Below, in pieces: positions 31,049 through 43,239 of a stretch of 64,000 nt of DNA; position 1 is the first letter of the stretch, and every line of letters begins with the position of its first letter. Source of the DNA: Amoebidium appalachense (taxonomy: Eukaryota; Ichthyosporea); NCBI GenBank assembly GCA_963693365.1, contig CAVNZM010000002.1, forward strand, positions 14,570,001-14,634,000, read 5' to 3'. The position numbers were made by a program, and so were the translations under genes. The notes beneath the pieces are model-generated. The model was not told the origin of the DNA. It searched no databases and was given only the letters and a program-made list of their open reading frames with translations.

Positions 31049-32471
31049 GGAATTGTATTGGTGGTGCGTCTGTACTTAGTGTGGATAGGTGTTTGTGGGA
31101 ACGGTTCTGGTTTGCATGTTGAGATATGAGGTGTTAACAAAATGTTGTTGTTTATTTTTTTTCTTTTTTTTTTTTTTTTTTTTTTTTAATTTTTTTTATA
31201 GCTATTATGGTAGTATTGTCAGTTAGTCTTTTGCGCATGGATTGGGAACAAGCCAAAACTCAGAGGTATTACACACATTACTTCACATATATCATTATGT
31301 CTTTCGCTGTTCCGAGAAGAATCTTGCGTCATTTACCATTTTTGCGCTGCGTTCGTTTAAGGTAGAACTTATCTTGGGGTGGGTGTGCTCGGTCACACCC
31401 GGGTAGCAAACAATATTTACCTGTGGTGGACGTATTGCACATGATGATCGGCTCCCCATTGCACAGGATGATCGGCTCCCCAAGGTGCTGCCACCATATT
31501 CATCGACTGAAATAAAAACCCAAACAAAAACGAACCAGCGAAAAAAGAAAAAAAAAAAAGCGGGGATGGTTGCAGGTGCTTTCTTCTTCCCGGCTTCATG
31601 ATGATTGTGTACGTACATATGTGTTTCATGTGCAGGAAGCTTTCAGTGCGCATAAGTGCATGTTTGTTATTGTGTGATAGTGTTTGTGCTTCACAATGAT
31701 GATTTGCGGAACCATACATGGGCGCAGTAATACATGTAGTGAAACGAGCGATTGGATGGCAGTTTCATAGCATTTCACGTTTAAGGTAAAAGGATAGCCG
31801 TATGCGTGTGGGAACAATGTCCTAGACACCAGCGGTGGTGCGTATTTACAAGGGTCGCAATGACTAATATACTAATATATTCGTGCATGTTTGTATTGGG
31901 TGCGTGCAGATGGTACACAAATTCTTCAAATTATAAACGCTTGCGTCCATACTGGTGTTTGTTTGTGGAAATATGGGTGACTGATATTTTGCCCACTAGA
32001 ACAGGTATATATGGGTATGTGCAGATTTCGTTTATACATGATTGCGCAAGTTCTGTGTGTGCACCTGAGAGTGTGCGTGTTGGCACTCGACGTGGTGCCA
32101 CAGTGTGTGTGTGTGTGTGTGCGCGCGCGCGCGTGCGCGCCGTGCGCGCGTGTGTGCGAGTGTGCGAGTGTGCGAGTGTGTGCGTGTGTGCGTGAGCGTG
32201 TGTGCGTACGTGTGTGTGCATGTGTGCGCATGTGTGCGCATGTGTGTGTCTGTACATGGGTGTGCATGCCCCTACACGTTTTTCTTGTGTGCTGTGCATG
32301 CGTGCGAGGGCGGCGTGCATGTATGTGCATGTGTGTGTATGCCCGTGCTTGTGTGCGTGTGTACGTGTTGCGTGCATGCCCGTGCGTGTGTGCGCGTGTC
32401 ACACGTGTGTGCATATGTGCATGCCCCCAGGTCCTCCCTTTCCGGGGCCCCCCTTACCCCCCCCCCCCCCG

Positions 32472-32512
<41 letters not shown>

Positions 32513-33033
32513 TGTAGCTACTTGTCATTTGATCTAGGACAAATAGAGAAAAGCCGTGTGGGGTTTATTACTGCTATATCAGTCGACTCATATATCTGAA
32601 TTTTGCTGCATCCTGTTCGTTTATAGTAAAACTTTGCATTTCAATGATTCGTGGGTGGTGCGATACATCTAACCCCAGAAACTGATTCTTGATTGGTGGA
32701 AAATCAGATTCTTGGTGCCAACATACTGTCATTGAATAAACGGTCCCAGTGTTTACAACCACTCCAAGAGCCTTCAGTGTACCTCTCTCCATCCTCCAAA
32801 CCAGATAAAAAGTCCACTCACGGGAGCCAATGAAAAGCCGAGTTTAACGCTCTAGTGGTCACACCACCGGTCATATACCTTCTGTAACCCGTTGTTCTTC
32901 TCTGGCTCCACGCAGGTGCACGTAACTCTCAGTCTCAATTGAAGCTATTTTCGTAAAACACATTTACCGGAAACAACCGGTGGCCTGAGGTAAAAAAAAA
33001 ACAAAAACATGAAATTTCTTGCTGGGGGGTTTT
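31049..33033. other. intergenic region between the acidic-repeat protein gene and SDR copy 1 (convergent)
   Basis: No gene recognised. Contents: the 3' UTR after 31049, a T-rich run (31153-31198), a 24-bp tandem duplication at 31437-31484 (GATGATCGGCTCCCCA core), TG/CG-rich repeats (32104-32420) and a C14-GCC-G38 block (32457-32511). The SDR 3' UTR lies near 32900-33033. Confidence 0.55.
32457..32511. repeat. poly-C / poly-G inverted pair
   Basis: Fourteen C (32457-32470), then GCC, then 38 G (32474-32511). The two arms are perfectly complementary over at least 14 bp with a minimal loop. It could be a real hairpin or an assembly join. Confidence 0.85.
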
Positions 33034-33359
33034 TCACTGCATGGCGATGCCGCCGTTGACCTGCAGGTTCTGGCCGGTGATCCAGCGGGCCTTGGGGGTG
33101 CACAGGAACGTGATGACGTCAGCAACGTCGTCCGGCTTGCCTAGTCGGCCCAGGGGTGTGCGCTTGACGATCTTCTCTGCATCTTCCTGCTCCTATTTAT
33201 TTATGTTATGAATTTTTTATTTTATTGATTTATTTTTTGAAGGCCGTCGGGCGAGGGAGGGGCGGAGAAGCGAAGGAGGTCAGGCACAGGTAGGGGGTGA
33301 GGGTCAAAGGCGTGGCTGAAGAGGGAAAAATATAAAGGTTGGAGAGCTGAGGAGGGGAA

Positions 33360-33396
<37 letters not shown>

Positions 33397-34008
33397 GAAA
33401 GGGGGGGGAAACAGGGGGAAAACAAACAGAACCACATAAGCCAAGATCTCTGCGCACTCAACAACTTTGTGAATTTTCCTTAAGGTAAAAGTTGTCAATC
33501 GCAAATGCAAAACAAAAAGCCCACTACTCTCAGATATGTTGGACGCCCTTTAACTGTGTCACCCCACCAAGCAATCAAAAAACAAACACGGACCTGTGTG
33601 CTCTGGAACATGCCGGTGTCCACGGGCCCTGGTGAGACAGTGTTGACGGTGATGCCTGGTGGCGGATGTGTGTTGTACAGTGTGAGTACATACCTAAGGA
33701 TCATATAACTTAAAGCGGAAGAGGGTTTGGGGGACATGGGAGGGAAGGGGAGGGAGAGGGGAGGATGGGGGCCGAAAGAAGCTCTAGAAAGCTGCGAGGG
33801 ATAACTTGAATTAAATTACTAAGTTGACTTGTCAACGAGGACTCGTCTGAGGGTGCTATTGTATTAGAAATGGGTAGAGGGGGGGGGGGGGTTCAAGGTG
33901 CGTGTGTGCGTGAGGGGTGCTATGGTGGGGGCAGGGGGGGAGAGGCGGGGGCCCAGGGAGGGGGGAGGGGGGGGGGGAGGGAGGGGAGCTGCGTGCACAG
34001 TTTTTTTT

Positions 34009-34051
<43 letters not shown>

Positions 34052-34307
34052 GGGGGAGGGGGGGGGGGGAGGGCAGGGCGGGGTTTGCACGTACCCTTTG
34101 AGCCGACCTCCTTTGCCAGGGCCTTTGTCAGCTGCTCGACTGCCCCCTTTGCTGCCGTGTAGAGGCCCCAGGCAACGTGGGGCTGGATGGTGAGTGAGGC
34201 ACCCATGTTGATGATCCGCCCTCCCTCCGGCATGTGCTGGCGTGAAGAAAGAGTTACTGACTTGAACGAAAATTTGCCACGTTTTGGGAGAAACAAATTG
34301 CGGGGCA

Positions 34308-34345
<38 letters not shown>

Positions 34346-34356
34346 CCGTTTGAAGG

Positions 34357-34395
<39 letters not shown>

Positions 34396-34716
34396 TAGAT
34401 ATATCATGATAAATATTTGGTTCCACTTCTGAGTTTCTGGTTCGCTGTACCATTGCAATTCTCCGGAAGTGCTCCGTGACGTAATATGTGCCAGAGAAGG
34501 TGTGTAGCTTTGTAGACACAAGCACTTATGTGTACATGCATAAAAATATAAGCAAGCCTGGAAGGGCTGGGCCAGAATTCGAAAAACCCTTACGGCGAGG
34601 GAGGGAGTGTTTACACAGAAAAGGCCCCTGTGACGAAGAGGGAGCCTCGGTTGTTGGAATGGGTTGAATACATGTGCGCGCACGTGTATGCGACGGCCCC
34701 CGTGGGGGCGGGGGGG

Positions 34717-34758
<42 letters not shown>

Positions 34759-35551
34759 ACGTGGGGAGGGGGGGCGGAAGGTGGGGAGGGGGGGGGGGGG
34801 GGGGGGGGGTCAGGATGTACCTTGATGACCTCCTTGCAGAGGAAGAAGGGGCCCTTGACGTCGGTGGCAAACATGCGGTCAAAGTCGGCCTCGGTCAGCT
34901 CGGCCACGGTCTTGTGCACAACGTCCCCGGCACAATTGACCAGAATGTCGATGTGCTGGGGCTCCTCCCCGCACAGGTTCAGCGTCCTGCCCATCAGACC
35001 GGGTTTGATACCGTATACTTGCCGGTTTCTTTGGTGGTTGCTCTTTTTTGGGAGGGACAAGGGGGGGCTGGTTGGAGAGGACCCCGGAACGGGGGGGGAG
35101 GGGAGGGGGAGAGGGGGAGGGGGGTAAGGGCGTGATTGCTTTATAGATTCGAAGGAGAGGGAACCACAGAGGATCTCTGAAGGAGGGTAACCGGGGGGGG
35201 GGGGGGGGGTTTCGGCTGTTGGGTCGACTTATGTGGAAATAGTAACGGCACTGGTTAATGAAAATAGGGGCAGGGGAAGGGTTTTGTGTTTGCGCAAAAG
35301 AGGTGGGGAGGGGGGGGGGGGGGGGCTGAGTAAGGATGACACGTAATGTAGGAGTGAGGACTCCGATAGCATCTTTTCAATCAGAAAGAATACCATGGAA
35401 ATGTAAGAAAAAACAGTCAGAACATTTCCTTCTGTTTTTAGATTGGTTGATTTTTTTTTCCTTTTTTAGCTCGCGCACGCGCTTGTGTGCGCGTGTGCGT
35501 GTGCTTGTGCGTGTGGGTGTGGGTGTGGGACTTTTTGTCTTTCTTTTTTTT

Positions 35552-35606
<55 letters not shown>

Positions 35607-35693
35607 ACTGAAAATTTCTCAATGCAAGTTTTTTTTTTTTTTTTGTCAACGCTTCCTTTTTTGTGTGTGTGTGTGCAGGACTTTTTTCTTTTT

Positions 35694-35769
<76 letters not shown>

Positions 35770-36043
35770 GACAGAGAGAAGAAGGGAGAGGCACGTACTT
35801 CTGGACGAGGGTTGTGAGCTGGTTGAGGTCGGTCAGGTCGGCCTGCATGCACTCGGCCTTGCCGCCTGCATCCTTGATGCGCTGGGCCACGTCCTTGGCC
35901 GCCTGCACCTGGCCCTCGTCCTTATAGTTGACCACCACACACGCCCCCTTGCTGCCCAGACGCACGGCCGCCTCCGCACCAATCCCGCTGGCTGCCCCCG
36001 TCACAATCGCAAGCTTGCCGTGCAGAGAATGCTGGTGCGCCAT
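33034..36043 (-). CDS. classical short-chain dehydrogenase/reductase, copy 1 (five exons)
   Basis: NAD(P)-dependent oxidoreductase; the substrate cannot be told from sequence. Sense-order exons: 36043-35799, 34986-34821, 34236-34095, 33655-33594, 33192-33034, in phases 2, 0, 1, 0; 774 nt, 257 residues. Motifs: TGAASGIG (about 16-23), N99 in VNCAG, S151 in INMGAS, YTAAK (Y163, K167) and PGPVDTGMF, so the full SDR tetrad is present. VVVNY at the end of strand 2, without an acidic residue there, suggests NADP preference as in 3-oxoacyl-ACP-reductase-like enzymes. The C-terminus ends NGGIAMQ. Donors are GTACGT, GTACAT, GTACGT and GTCCGT. Exon sizes match copy 2 exactly. The final acceptor (AATAAATAG) lacks a pyrimidine tract, so this copy may splice less well. 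It faces away from copy 2 (head-to-head). Confidence 0.93.
35540..35768. repeat. two TnGn composite tracts in SDR copy 1 intron 1
   Basis: T-rich then about 44 G (35545-35605), and T-rich then about 41 G (35692-35768), separated by about 90 bp. On the sense strand both read CnAn. A shorter T run (35632-35644) lies between. Confidence 0.95.
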
Positions 36044-37591
36044 CGTGGTGTTTTGTGAAATTCTGGTGTGGGGAAAGGTAGAAATGTCACGACTCAGTGA
36101 TGGAAAGAACGGAGTAGGTTTCAATTTGGCAAGGCCTGGGTGATAATGATTGCATGTGTCGTGATTTTCGTTTTATACCTGTCGTGTCAACACTTTTCCA
36201 CCCATTGCTGAATCAGCAGAACTTAGCCGACTCAGTCATTTTGTATGTGTGCCCACACGTGTCACTGTCCGGGTGAGTGCTCAGGCTTTTTCGTGTACAA
36301 CAGTGCACACGTCCAAATAATCATGTATGCCATCGTATATGCACCATGATATACGGGCAAAGATGGAGGGGGGGGGGGGGGGGGAGGGGGGGGGGGGAGG
36401 GGGGGGGGAGGGGGGTGGAGGGGGGGAGGGAGGGGGGTGGGGGGGGGGGGGGGGGGGGTAGCCTGGAAGGGGATGGATGTGACAAAAGGGTTAAAGCTTT
36501 GAGGGAGAGATGCAGGGCTATGTAGCCCACCCCCTTTGCTCTGAGCGTTTACACAGACAAGAGCACACTGTGCTCATCAAACACGTGTTTGTGATGATCA
36601 CTTTCACGGGAGAAGGGATTGTTCTGGAAGATTACCGACCAGTGCTTCATGCTTGGTGTGTGAATTGCTTAGGCGCATATCATATGAGTCGATGTCGTGT
36701 ACTACAGACAGTTTATCTCAGGATTTTTTTTGACTCAACCCTATAATGTGGCGTATACGGTGCACGAGTTTTCAAAAATCCCCACAGTATTTACCTATTC
36801 CTTAGAGTTTGTGTTTGCTCTTGAATCAGGTTTTTTTTTTTCCTCCTTCAGAATCTGTCTGTAACACTGTCCTTTTCCTATGCCCAAAATGAACTGCAAC
36901 TGTCATATCACGTGCCAACCTCTCCCTATTGGAATTCAACTGTGACGACATGTAAATTGCAAGGGCACGTGATCGGAACACTGACAGCTCCAATACTCAC
37001 TTACAATCCCATGTGGCATGTAGGTGCTCGCACACACACACAAAGTGTCACATCCCTAATTTGTGCTTTACACAAGTCATAAGGCGAGTTAGCGTTTTTG
37101 TATTTTGAAAGTTTTTGTACAATATATATGGACTGTCTAAATTTTTAGACACTGGGCCGTGATGGGAGAAAACGAGACGAAACAGCCTTCATGTGTGTCA
37201 TGTGCAACATGAATCTCGCCACGGAAAACTCTCTCTCGATAAACTTTGCCCACGAAAAATCCCGGAGAACCCACAAATGTGGGACAAATGTAAGAAAAAT
37301 GACATACAAAAACACAGAGGTTTTATGGGTTTAGCTTCTTTCTGTCTGCTTTTGCAAACCTGACATCTGACTAAGCTCAACCCATATCTTGGGGCAAAGC
37401 AAGTACATGCATGTGTCAGCATTTATTGCCTGTCAGCAGATCTCCCCCGGGGGTTCGTCAGGTATAAAGTCATTTTTTTTCTATCCAAGCCATCAGTTTC
37501 TGTGTTTCCCCTGCCAGACTTTCAAGAAACCTTGAATTATTTCTCCTTTCTTCGACCCTCTTTTCTTTTGTTTCTCCCTTTCAACACCACG
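36044..37591. promoter_or_regulatory. intergenic region between the head-to-head SDR twins
   Basis: The 1.55-kb divergent region should hold both SDR promoters. Both genes share the bases CACCACG immediately before the ATG; further upstream no similarity is obvious. It includes an interrupted G block (36366-36460) and otherwise ordinary AT-richer sequence. No binding sites can be assigned. Confidence 0.5.
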
Positions 37592-37842
37592 ATGGCGCAC
37601 CAGCATTCTCTACACGGCAAGCTTGCGATTGTGACGGGGGCAGCCAGCGGGATTGGTGCGGAGACAGCCGTGCGTCTGGGCAGCAAGGGGGCGTGTGTGG
37701 TGGTCAACTACAAGGACGAGGGCCAGGTGCAGGCGGCCAAGGACGTGGCCCAGCGCATCAAGGATGCAGGTGGCAAGGCCGAGTGCATGCAGGCCGACCT
37801 GACCGACCTCAGCCAGCTCACAGCACTCGTCCAGAAGTCTGT

Positions 37843-37881
<39 letters not shown>

Positions 37882-38014
37882 CCCCTCCCACCCCACACAC
37901 ACACACATGCGCGCGCAAAAAGAAAGCGAAAGAAACTGCTCTATTACATCGTCTTTCCTCCCCCGGATCCATCCTTTCTCCTCATCTCTCCCTTTCACCA
38001 CTTCTCTAGGGTCT

Positions 38015-38077
<63 letters not shown>

Positions 38078-38150
38078 TTCTTTGGTGGTGCCACGGTGGT
38101 GGTGGTGGCGGCGGTGGCGGCAGTGGTGGTGGTTTTTTTCTTTTTTTTGT

Positions 38151-38183
<33 letters not shown>

Positions 38184-39932
38184 GGGGGGGGGGGAGGGTT
38201 GGAGGGGGGGGGGGGGGGGGGGGCTTTTCCGTGTTCGTTTTCCTGTCTATTTTTGCCTCTATGCTTACCTCGTGTTTCCTGCATTTCTTTTTACCACAAA
38301 AAATCCTTAATCTTCCCGTTTCCCTCTTTTTTGTCTTTCTATCCTAATTTCCAAATTCCTTCCTTTGTTCCACCATACTTTCTTCAAGTCTTTTTTTCAT
38401 TTCGTTAATTTTACTTAGTTTTTTTTTTAGTTCTTCCACGATAGGTAGGTGCTTTCCGGCTATAATTTCTTTTCTGTGTCTTGTTTTTGCACTTCATTCA
38501 GGCCCACAAGATACAGTGGGGGGGGGGAGGGGGAGGGAATAGGCTTGAGCTGTGTTTTTGTGGATAGTGGAGGGAAAAGCGAGATTAGTTGTCAGCCATA
38601 GTGAGAATCGTGCCATCTACGCCTCCAAATTAACGGCCTTCAAGCAACCTAACCTGCCTTTTTTTGTGCAGGACGCTGAACCTATGCGGGGAGGGGCACC
38701 AGCACATCGACATTCTGGTCAACTGTGCCGGGGACGTTGTGCACAAGACCGTGGCCGAGCTGACCGAGGACGACTTTGACCGCATGTTTGCCACCGACGT
38801 CAAGGGCCCCTTCTTCCTGTGCAAGGAGGTCATCAAGGTGGCAAACCCCCCCCCCCCCCCCTCCCCCTGCTGCCCCGCCCCCTCAAACTTCCGCACACAC
38901 CCCAAATAGGGTATCTACCCCCCCCCCCCCCCCCCCCCGGGGAAATAGAAACAAAAAACATGTAATACGGCATTAAGTCTTAGGTCCCATACCTGCACAT
39001 TTTGAGTTCACTGACAGGTTCATAAAAACGCAATCCCATCAGCACATGCCAGAGGGAGGGCGTATCATCAACATGGGTGCATCGTTCACCATCCAGCCCC
39101 ACGCTGCCTGGGGGCTCTACACGGCAGCAAAGGGGGCAGTCGAGCAGCTGACAAAGGCTCTGGCAAAGGAGGTCGGGTCAAAGGGTACGTGTAACCCCCC
39201 CTCCCCCCCCCCCCCCCCCCCGGCGCGCGCCTGCGCACGCACACACACGCACGCACGCGCGCGCGCACGCAGGCACACACGCACACACGCACAAAAAAAA
39301 TTCTCCCCCTTCCCCCCCCCACCCCCACCACACACACAGAAAGAATTCTCCTCCTCCCCACCACACACACACCCACCACACACACACCCACCACACACAC
39401 ACCCACCACACACACACCCACCACACACACACCCACCACACACACACCCACCACACACACACCCACCACACACACCCACCACACACACACCCACCACACA
39501 CACACCACCACCACCACCTCTTCCCACCATCCCACCCACCTACCCCTCTTCCCCAATTTCCAACGTCCCCGCAAAACTACTGAATGAACAACATTGGCCC
39601 TTCCTCCCTCCCGCCCTTACTTGCTCTCCGTTCACACCGTAGATCTCTGTGGTTTGCCACCTTTGAGGTGGGGACCCTTCTCCTGAACGTTTACAAAAAA
39701 TCTTGGCGGTATGTAATGTGTTGAATTCAGTAACCAGGAGTGTTGGTGTTCCTGACATCTGAAGCGTGTTGAATTCAGTAACCAGGAGTGTTGGTGTTCC
39801 TGACATCTGAAGCTTCACTGGCAACTATAAATTACACTAATGGTGGCTATGTTATGCCCGCTAGGCATCACAGTCAACACCGTCTCTGCTGGGCCTGTGG
39901 ACACCGGCATGTTCCAGAGCACCCAGGTTGGT

Positions 39933-39977
<45 letters not shown>

Positions 39978-40626
39978 AAAAAAAAAAAAAAAAAACTGAA
40001 AAAAAAAAAAATAACACAAAAATCCACCGATCAAAAGCACATCCATTTTCATCCACACCACACAATCATATCCACCACATCCACATATCCCCAACCTACC
40101 CACCTACCCACCCACCCATCCGCCCCTTCCCCCTAAAAAATAACCAAACACTGAAAAACTCACATCCGCGAAAAAAAAATAAAACAAAAAAAAAAAATCA
40201 CATCTGCGCACACTGGTAAGCCACACACCTACTGGCGGGGTCAACAGCTTATGTACCCACGCAGTGATCGAATTCCACCCACACATCAGGGTACTATATG
40301 TTGTGGTGGATGTGACTGTGTGTGCTCTGGGTTTGAATGGATGTGTTTTTGATGGGCGGATAGTAATACCGCACTACTACTAACCACCTCTTTCCGATCC
40401 GGGAAGTATTGGTGTGACACAGTCTACAGTAGGAAAACCCTAACGGTCTGCATACCGTGACACACAGGAGCAGCAAGATGCAGACTACGCCATCAAGCGC
40501 ACACCCCTGGGCCGGCTGGGCAAGCCGGACGACGTTGCTGACGTCATCACGTTCCTGTGCACCCCCAAGGCCCGCTGGATCACCGGCCAGAACCTGCAGG
40601 TCAACGGCGGCATCGCCATGCAGTGA
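37592..40626 (+). CDS. classical short-chain dehydrogenase/reductase, copy 2 (five exons)
   Basis: Paralogue of the gene at 33034-36043, inverted relative to it. Exons: 37592-37836, 38672-38837, 39043-39184, 39865-39926, 40468-40626. Lengths 245, 166, 142, 62 and 159 nt and all phases are identical to copy 1; 257 residues. The same tetrad is present: N99, S151, Y163, K167. By eye about 14 residues differ, including EP to GH at exon 2 (GEGHQ), SLTIQPHV to SFTIQPHA, SPG to SAG, and a cluster at the start of exon 5 (EQQDADYAIKR against EQEDAEKIVKR). Exonic DNA, including third positions, is almost the same, whereas introns align only in short stretches. The 3' UTR keeps an ATTTCATGTTTTT block in both genes. 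All acceptors are standard. Confidence 0.94.
38017..38077. repeat. poly-C run of 61 nt
   Basis: The longest uninterrupted homopolymer seen in the window, in SDR copy 2 intron 1. A second C run (37844-37879) lies just after that intron's donor, and an interrupted G block follows at 38153-38223. Confidence 0.95.
39357..39503. repeat. 15-bp minisatellite (CCCACCACACACACA)
   Basis: About nine to ten copies of a 15-bp unit in SDR copy 2 intron 3, just after C runs and CA/CG repeats. One unit is a base or two shorter. Confidence 0.93.
39718..39813. repeat. 48-bp perfect tandem duplication
   Basis: Two adjacent 48-bp copies (39718-39765, 39766-39813), each starting GTGTTGAATTCAGTAACCAG and ending GACATCTGAAGC, with no difference seen. 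They end about 50 bp before exon 4 of SDR copy 2. Confidence 0.95.
39938..39994. repeat. composite poly-C/poly-A tract
   Basis: About 30 C followed by about 28 A, starting 12 nt after the 5' splice site of SDR copy 2 exon 4. Confidence 0.95.
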
Positions 40627-41425
40627 AAAACCCCCACCAGACTGGGAATTTCATGTTTTTTGAGGTGTAGGCATATGAGCTGGAAATTTGGGTGGGTGGT
40701 GTGCAATTAGCCTGAAGTGCAGTCATCTTTTTAAGGTAACTTTTGGATATGTATGCAATTTTGTTTGTTGTAAGTACGAATATCACGTCATATTATGATG
40801 CTGTTTACGTATTTTTTGGAAAAGGAACCATCCGAGTTGGTGGCAGGTGGGTGGGCATGTACATATATTTGGAAATGACGTTGCCACGTTGAGCGGGCAC
40901 GGTGCAACTCTAGATCTGGGAGTACAATCTTTGCCTTAAACAATAAAATGTTGTTAAAACCACGTTCGTGTTTGTCCGGGTGATGCTGAGCCCTGTGCTG
41001 TACTCCTTTTTTCTGCATGCTGCGACTTCGCTTGCCCAGTGGGTGTGCATGTATATATAACTCGCTACAACTTTTTTCCAGTGCAGTTTCTCCTGTGCAT
41101 CCGTGGTGCGTCTTGTAGGATATTGAAGGAGACACGTGTGCAATTCCTGGAAAGGAAGGAATCACTCCACAAAAACACAAATCACTTTTCTTGACTGTTA
41201 AAACTTTGCCAAATGCCCACACATGCTAAGTTTCTGCACATTTAAACCCATTTAATCAACACCTTCCAATAAAACTCTAAATCTAGCACACACACACTTT
41301 AATACTTTAATACTTGTGTTAATAACAAGGAAATTCGGGTACCTAGTGTGCAAAAATGGTTACATATTCCATATGATACTAGTTGTGCTGGGACTGTTGT
41401 CTACACGAAGACCGATCCCCCCTCC

Positions 41426-41473
<48 letters not shown>

Positions 41474-42331
41474 ATTCCCTTCCGCTGCCGCCGCCCACCA
41501 CCACCACAAACATGTAAAGTACACACACACACCACATACACTGCCAGTGGTCCGGATGCACTGTTTCCCTTCCGTCCTATTACGAATACACCGATTTTGG
41601 TATCGGCTGTGTTACATTACCAAACCCAACATTTTTATCCCTGTCTGCTCCTCCCCAGATATCAATGCATGCAGAGGGATGAAGTGTACAAGCCAGCTGT
41701 GTGGTGCGTGTGTGCGCATGCGTGTGTTTGTGTGGGGGCGCTTATGCAGCAGGTGTGCGTGTGCGCGCGTGTGTGGACGCATGCGCAAGTGTGTGTGGGT
41801 GTCTGCAGCTTTTGGGTGGTGGTGGTGGTGGTGGCTCTTTGGGGGGGGAAGGGTGGGGGGGAGGGAGGAGGGGGGAAGCAGTCTGCCGATTCAATCAGGT
41901 GACTGATAGGGTGACTTGTGTGCATTTTATGGGTGGAAGCTACCAAGGCAGGTGCACAAACTGTAGCACCACCAATAATACTGCCAATCCGCTTGAAGAA
42001 ACTACTTTCTATAACTTTCACTTGAGTATATTACCACAATATTTGCATGCTTAGTGTGCAACCAATAACTCAATGCGGCACAAAGATGTTAACATTAGCA
42101 GCTCATATTACTTTCAAAGACTACATAAGCTACCCGTCGAGTTGGGAGTAGAGTTCGATTATACATAGCTGTGTGCTCGTGCAAAACGACAAGCACACCC
42201 AACCCTTAATAATATTATATGGCAGGCAATTTACACTATGGCTTAGATAACCCCTCCCAAAAATCATATTCATCAGGTGTTTCATATTTAACAGATTACC
42301 GTAGTCAAACTTTTAACAGCTTAGAGAGCAG

Positions 42332-42365
<34 letters not shown>

Positions 42366-42412
42366 ACCCCACCCCCCCTAAACAACCACCCACCCACCAA
42401 CCACCACCACCA

Positions 42413-42452
<40 letters not shown>

Positions 42453-42526
42453 CCTCCCACTTATATTATAACAACAACAAAATGAGCAAAGAGAGAGAAA
42501 AAAAAAACGAAAAAAGGCTAAGAAAA
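40627..42526. other. intergenic region between SDR copy 2 and the NUDT22-like gene (convergent)
   Basis: No gene recognised. 40627-41300 has ordinary composition and holds the SDR 3' UTR. A C run of about 44 nt lies at 41428-41470, TG-rich sequence at 41700-41830, and C runs at 42332-42365 and 42415-42449. A short cysteine-containing stretch near 41656-41705 did not resolve into an exon. Confidence 0.5.
40942..40947 (+). terminator. candidate polyadenylation signal for SDR copy 2
   Basis: AATAAA about 315 nt after the stop codon, followed within 30 nt by a GT-rich stretch (TTCGTGTTTGTCCGGGTG). Position and downstream element fit a poly-A site. Confidence 0.4.
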
Positions 42527-42974
42527 TTACACAAACAGGCGTAGAGCCCCCCTATGCTCCGGCATCAACACCTCCCCCTTCACCACTCCCGTCCTCACAG
42601 CCTCCGCAATTTCGCTCTCATGCACAAAAATCAGACGCACAGCCTCAGAATGCTCCTCCTGCGCACTCTTAACCCTCCACCCATCTTCAATCTCCCTTAA
42701 ACTAAGATCACACTTAACCCTCATCACCAACTGGGGTCTACAGTCGTGTGTTCTTTGCACCAATCCTACCATTTCCATGTTTTTTTCCTCAAAGTGTGAC
42801 CTGTCTACGTGCAATTCTTCGACTGCTTCCAAGAGAATGCTCACGTATAGCTCCTCCATGAGGGCTGCTTGGTTGACTTTGGAATCGTCCAAGTCGGTTA
42901 TTTTCTGTGTGGGAAAGGGGAAAACGGCACGTCAGATGCTATTAGTGGAGTGCGGAATAGTTTGATACTGACAG

Positions 42975-43009
<35 letters not shown>

Positions 43010-43208
43010 CTTCCTTCCCCCCCATCCCAATCCTCCCCCCCCCTCCCCCCCCCCCCCCCCCCCTTCCCCGCCCCTCCAAACCAACCCCTTTTCTTATGAG
43101 CCTTCCACATTAATCACTCCCAAGTTCCACCTTAACTTAACATTTACATGCAAGCCATGTATAAAATAAAGCAACAACAAACAGATCAGCCTTCCTCCAT
43201 CCTCCCCC

Positions 43209-43239
<31 letters not shown>

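Noticed and set aside
41656-41760. Cysteine-rich plus-strand stretch after a CTCCCCAG acceptor-like site (DINACRGMKC)
   Set aside because: It dissolves into TG repeat within 50 bp, with no partner exon in phase.
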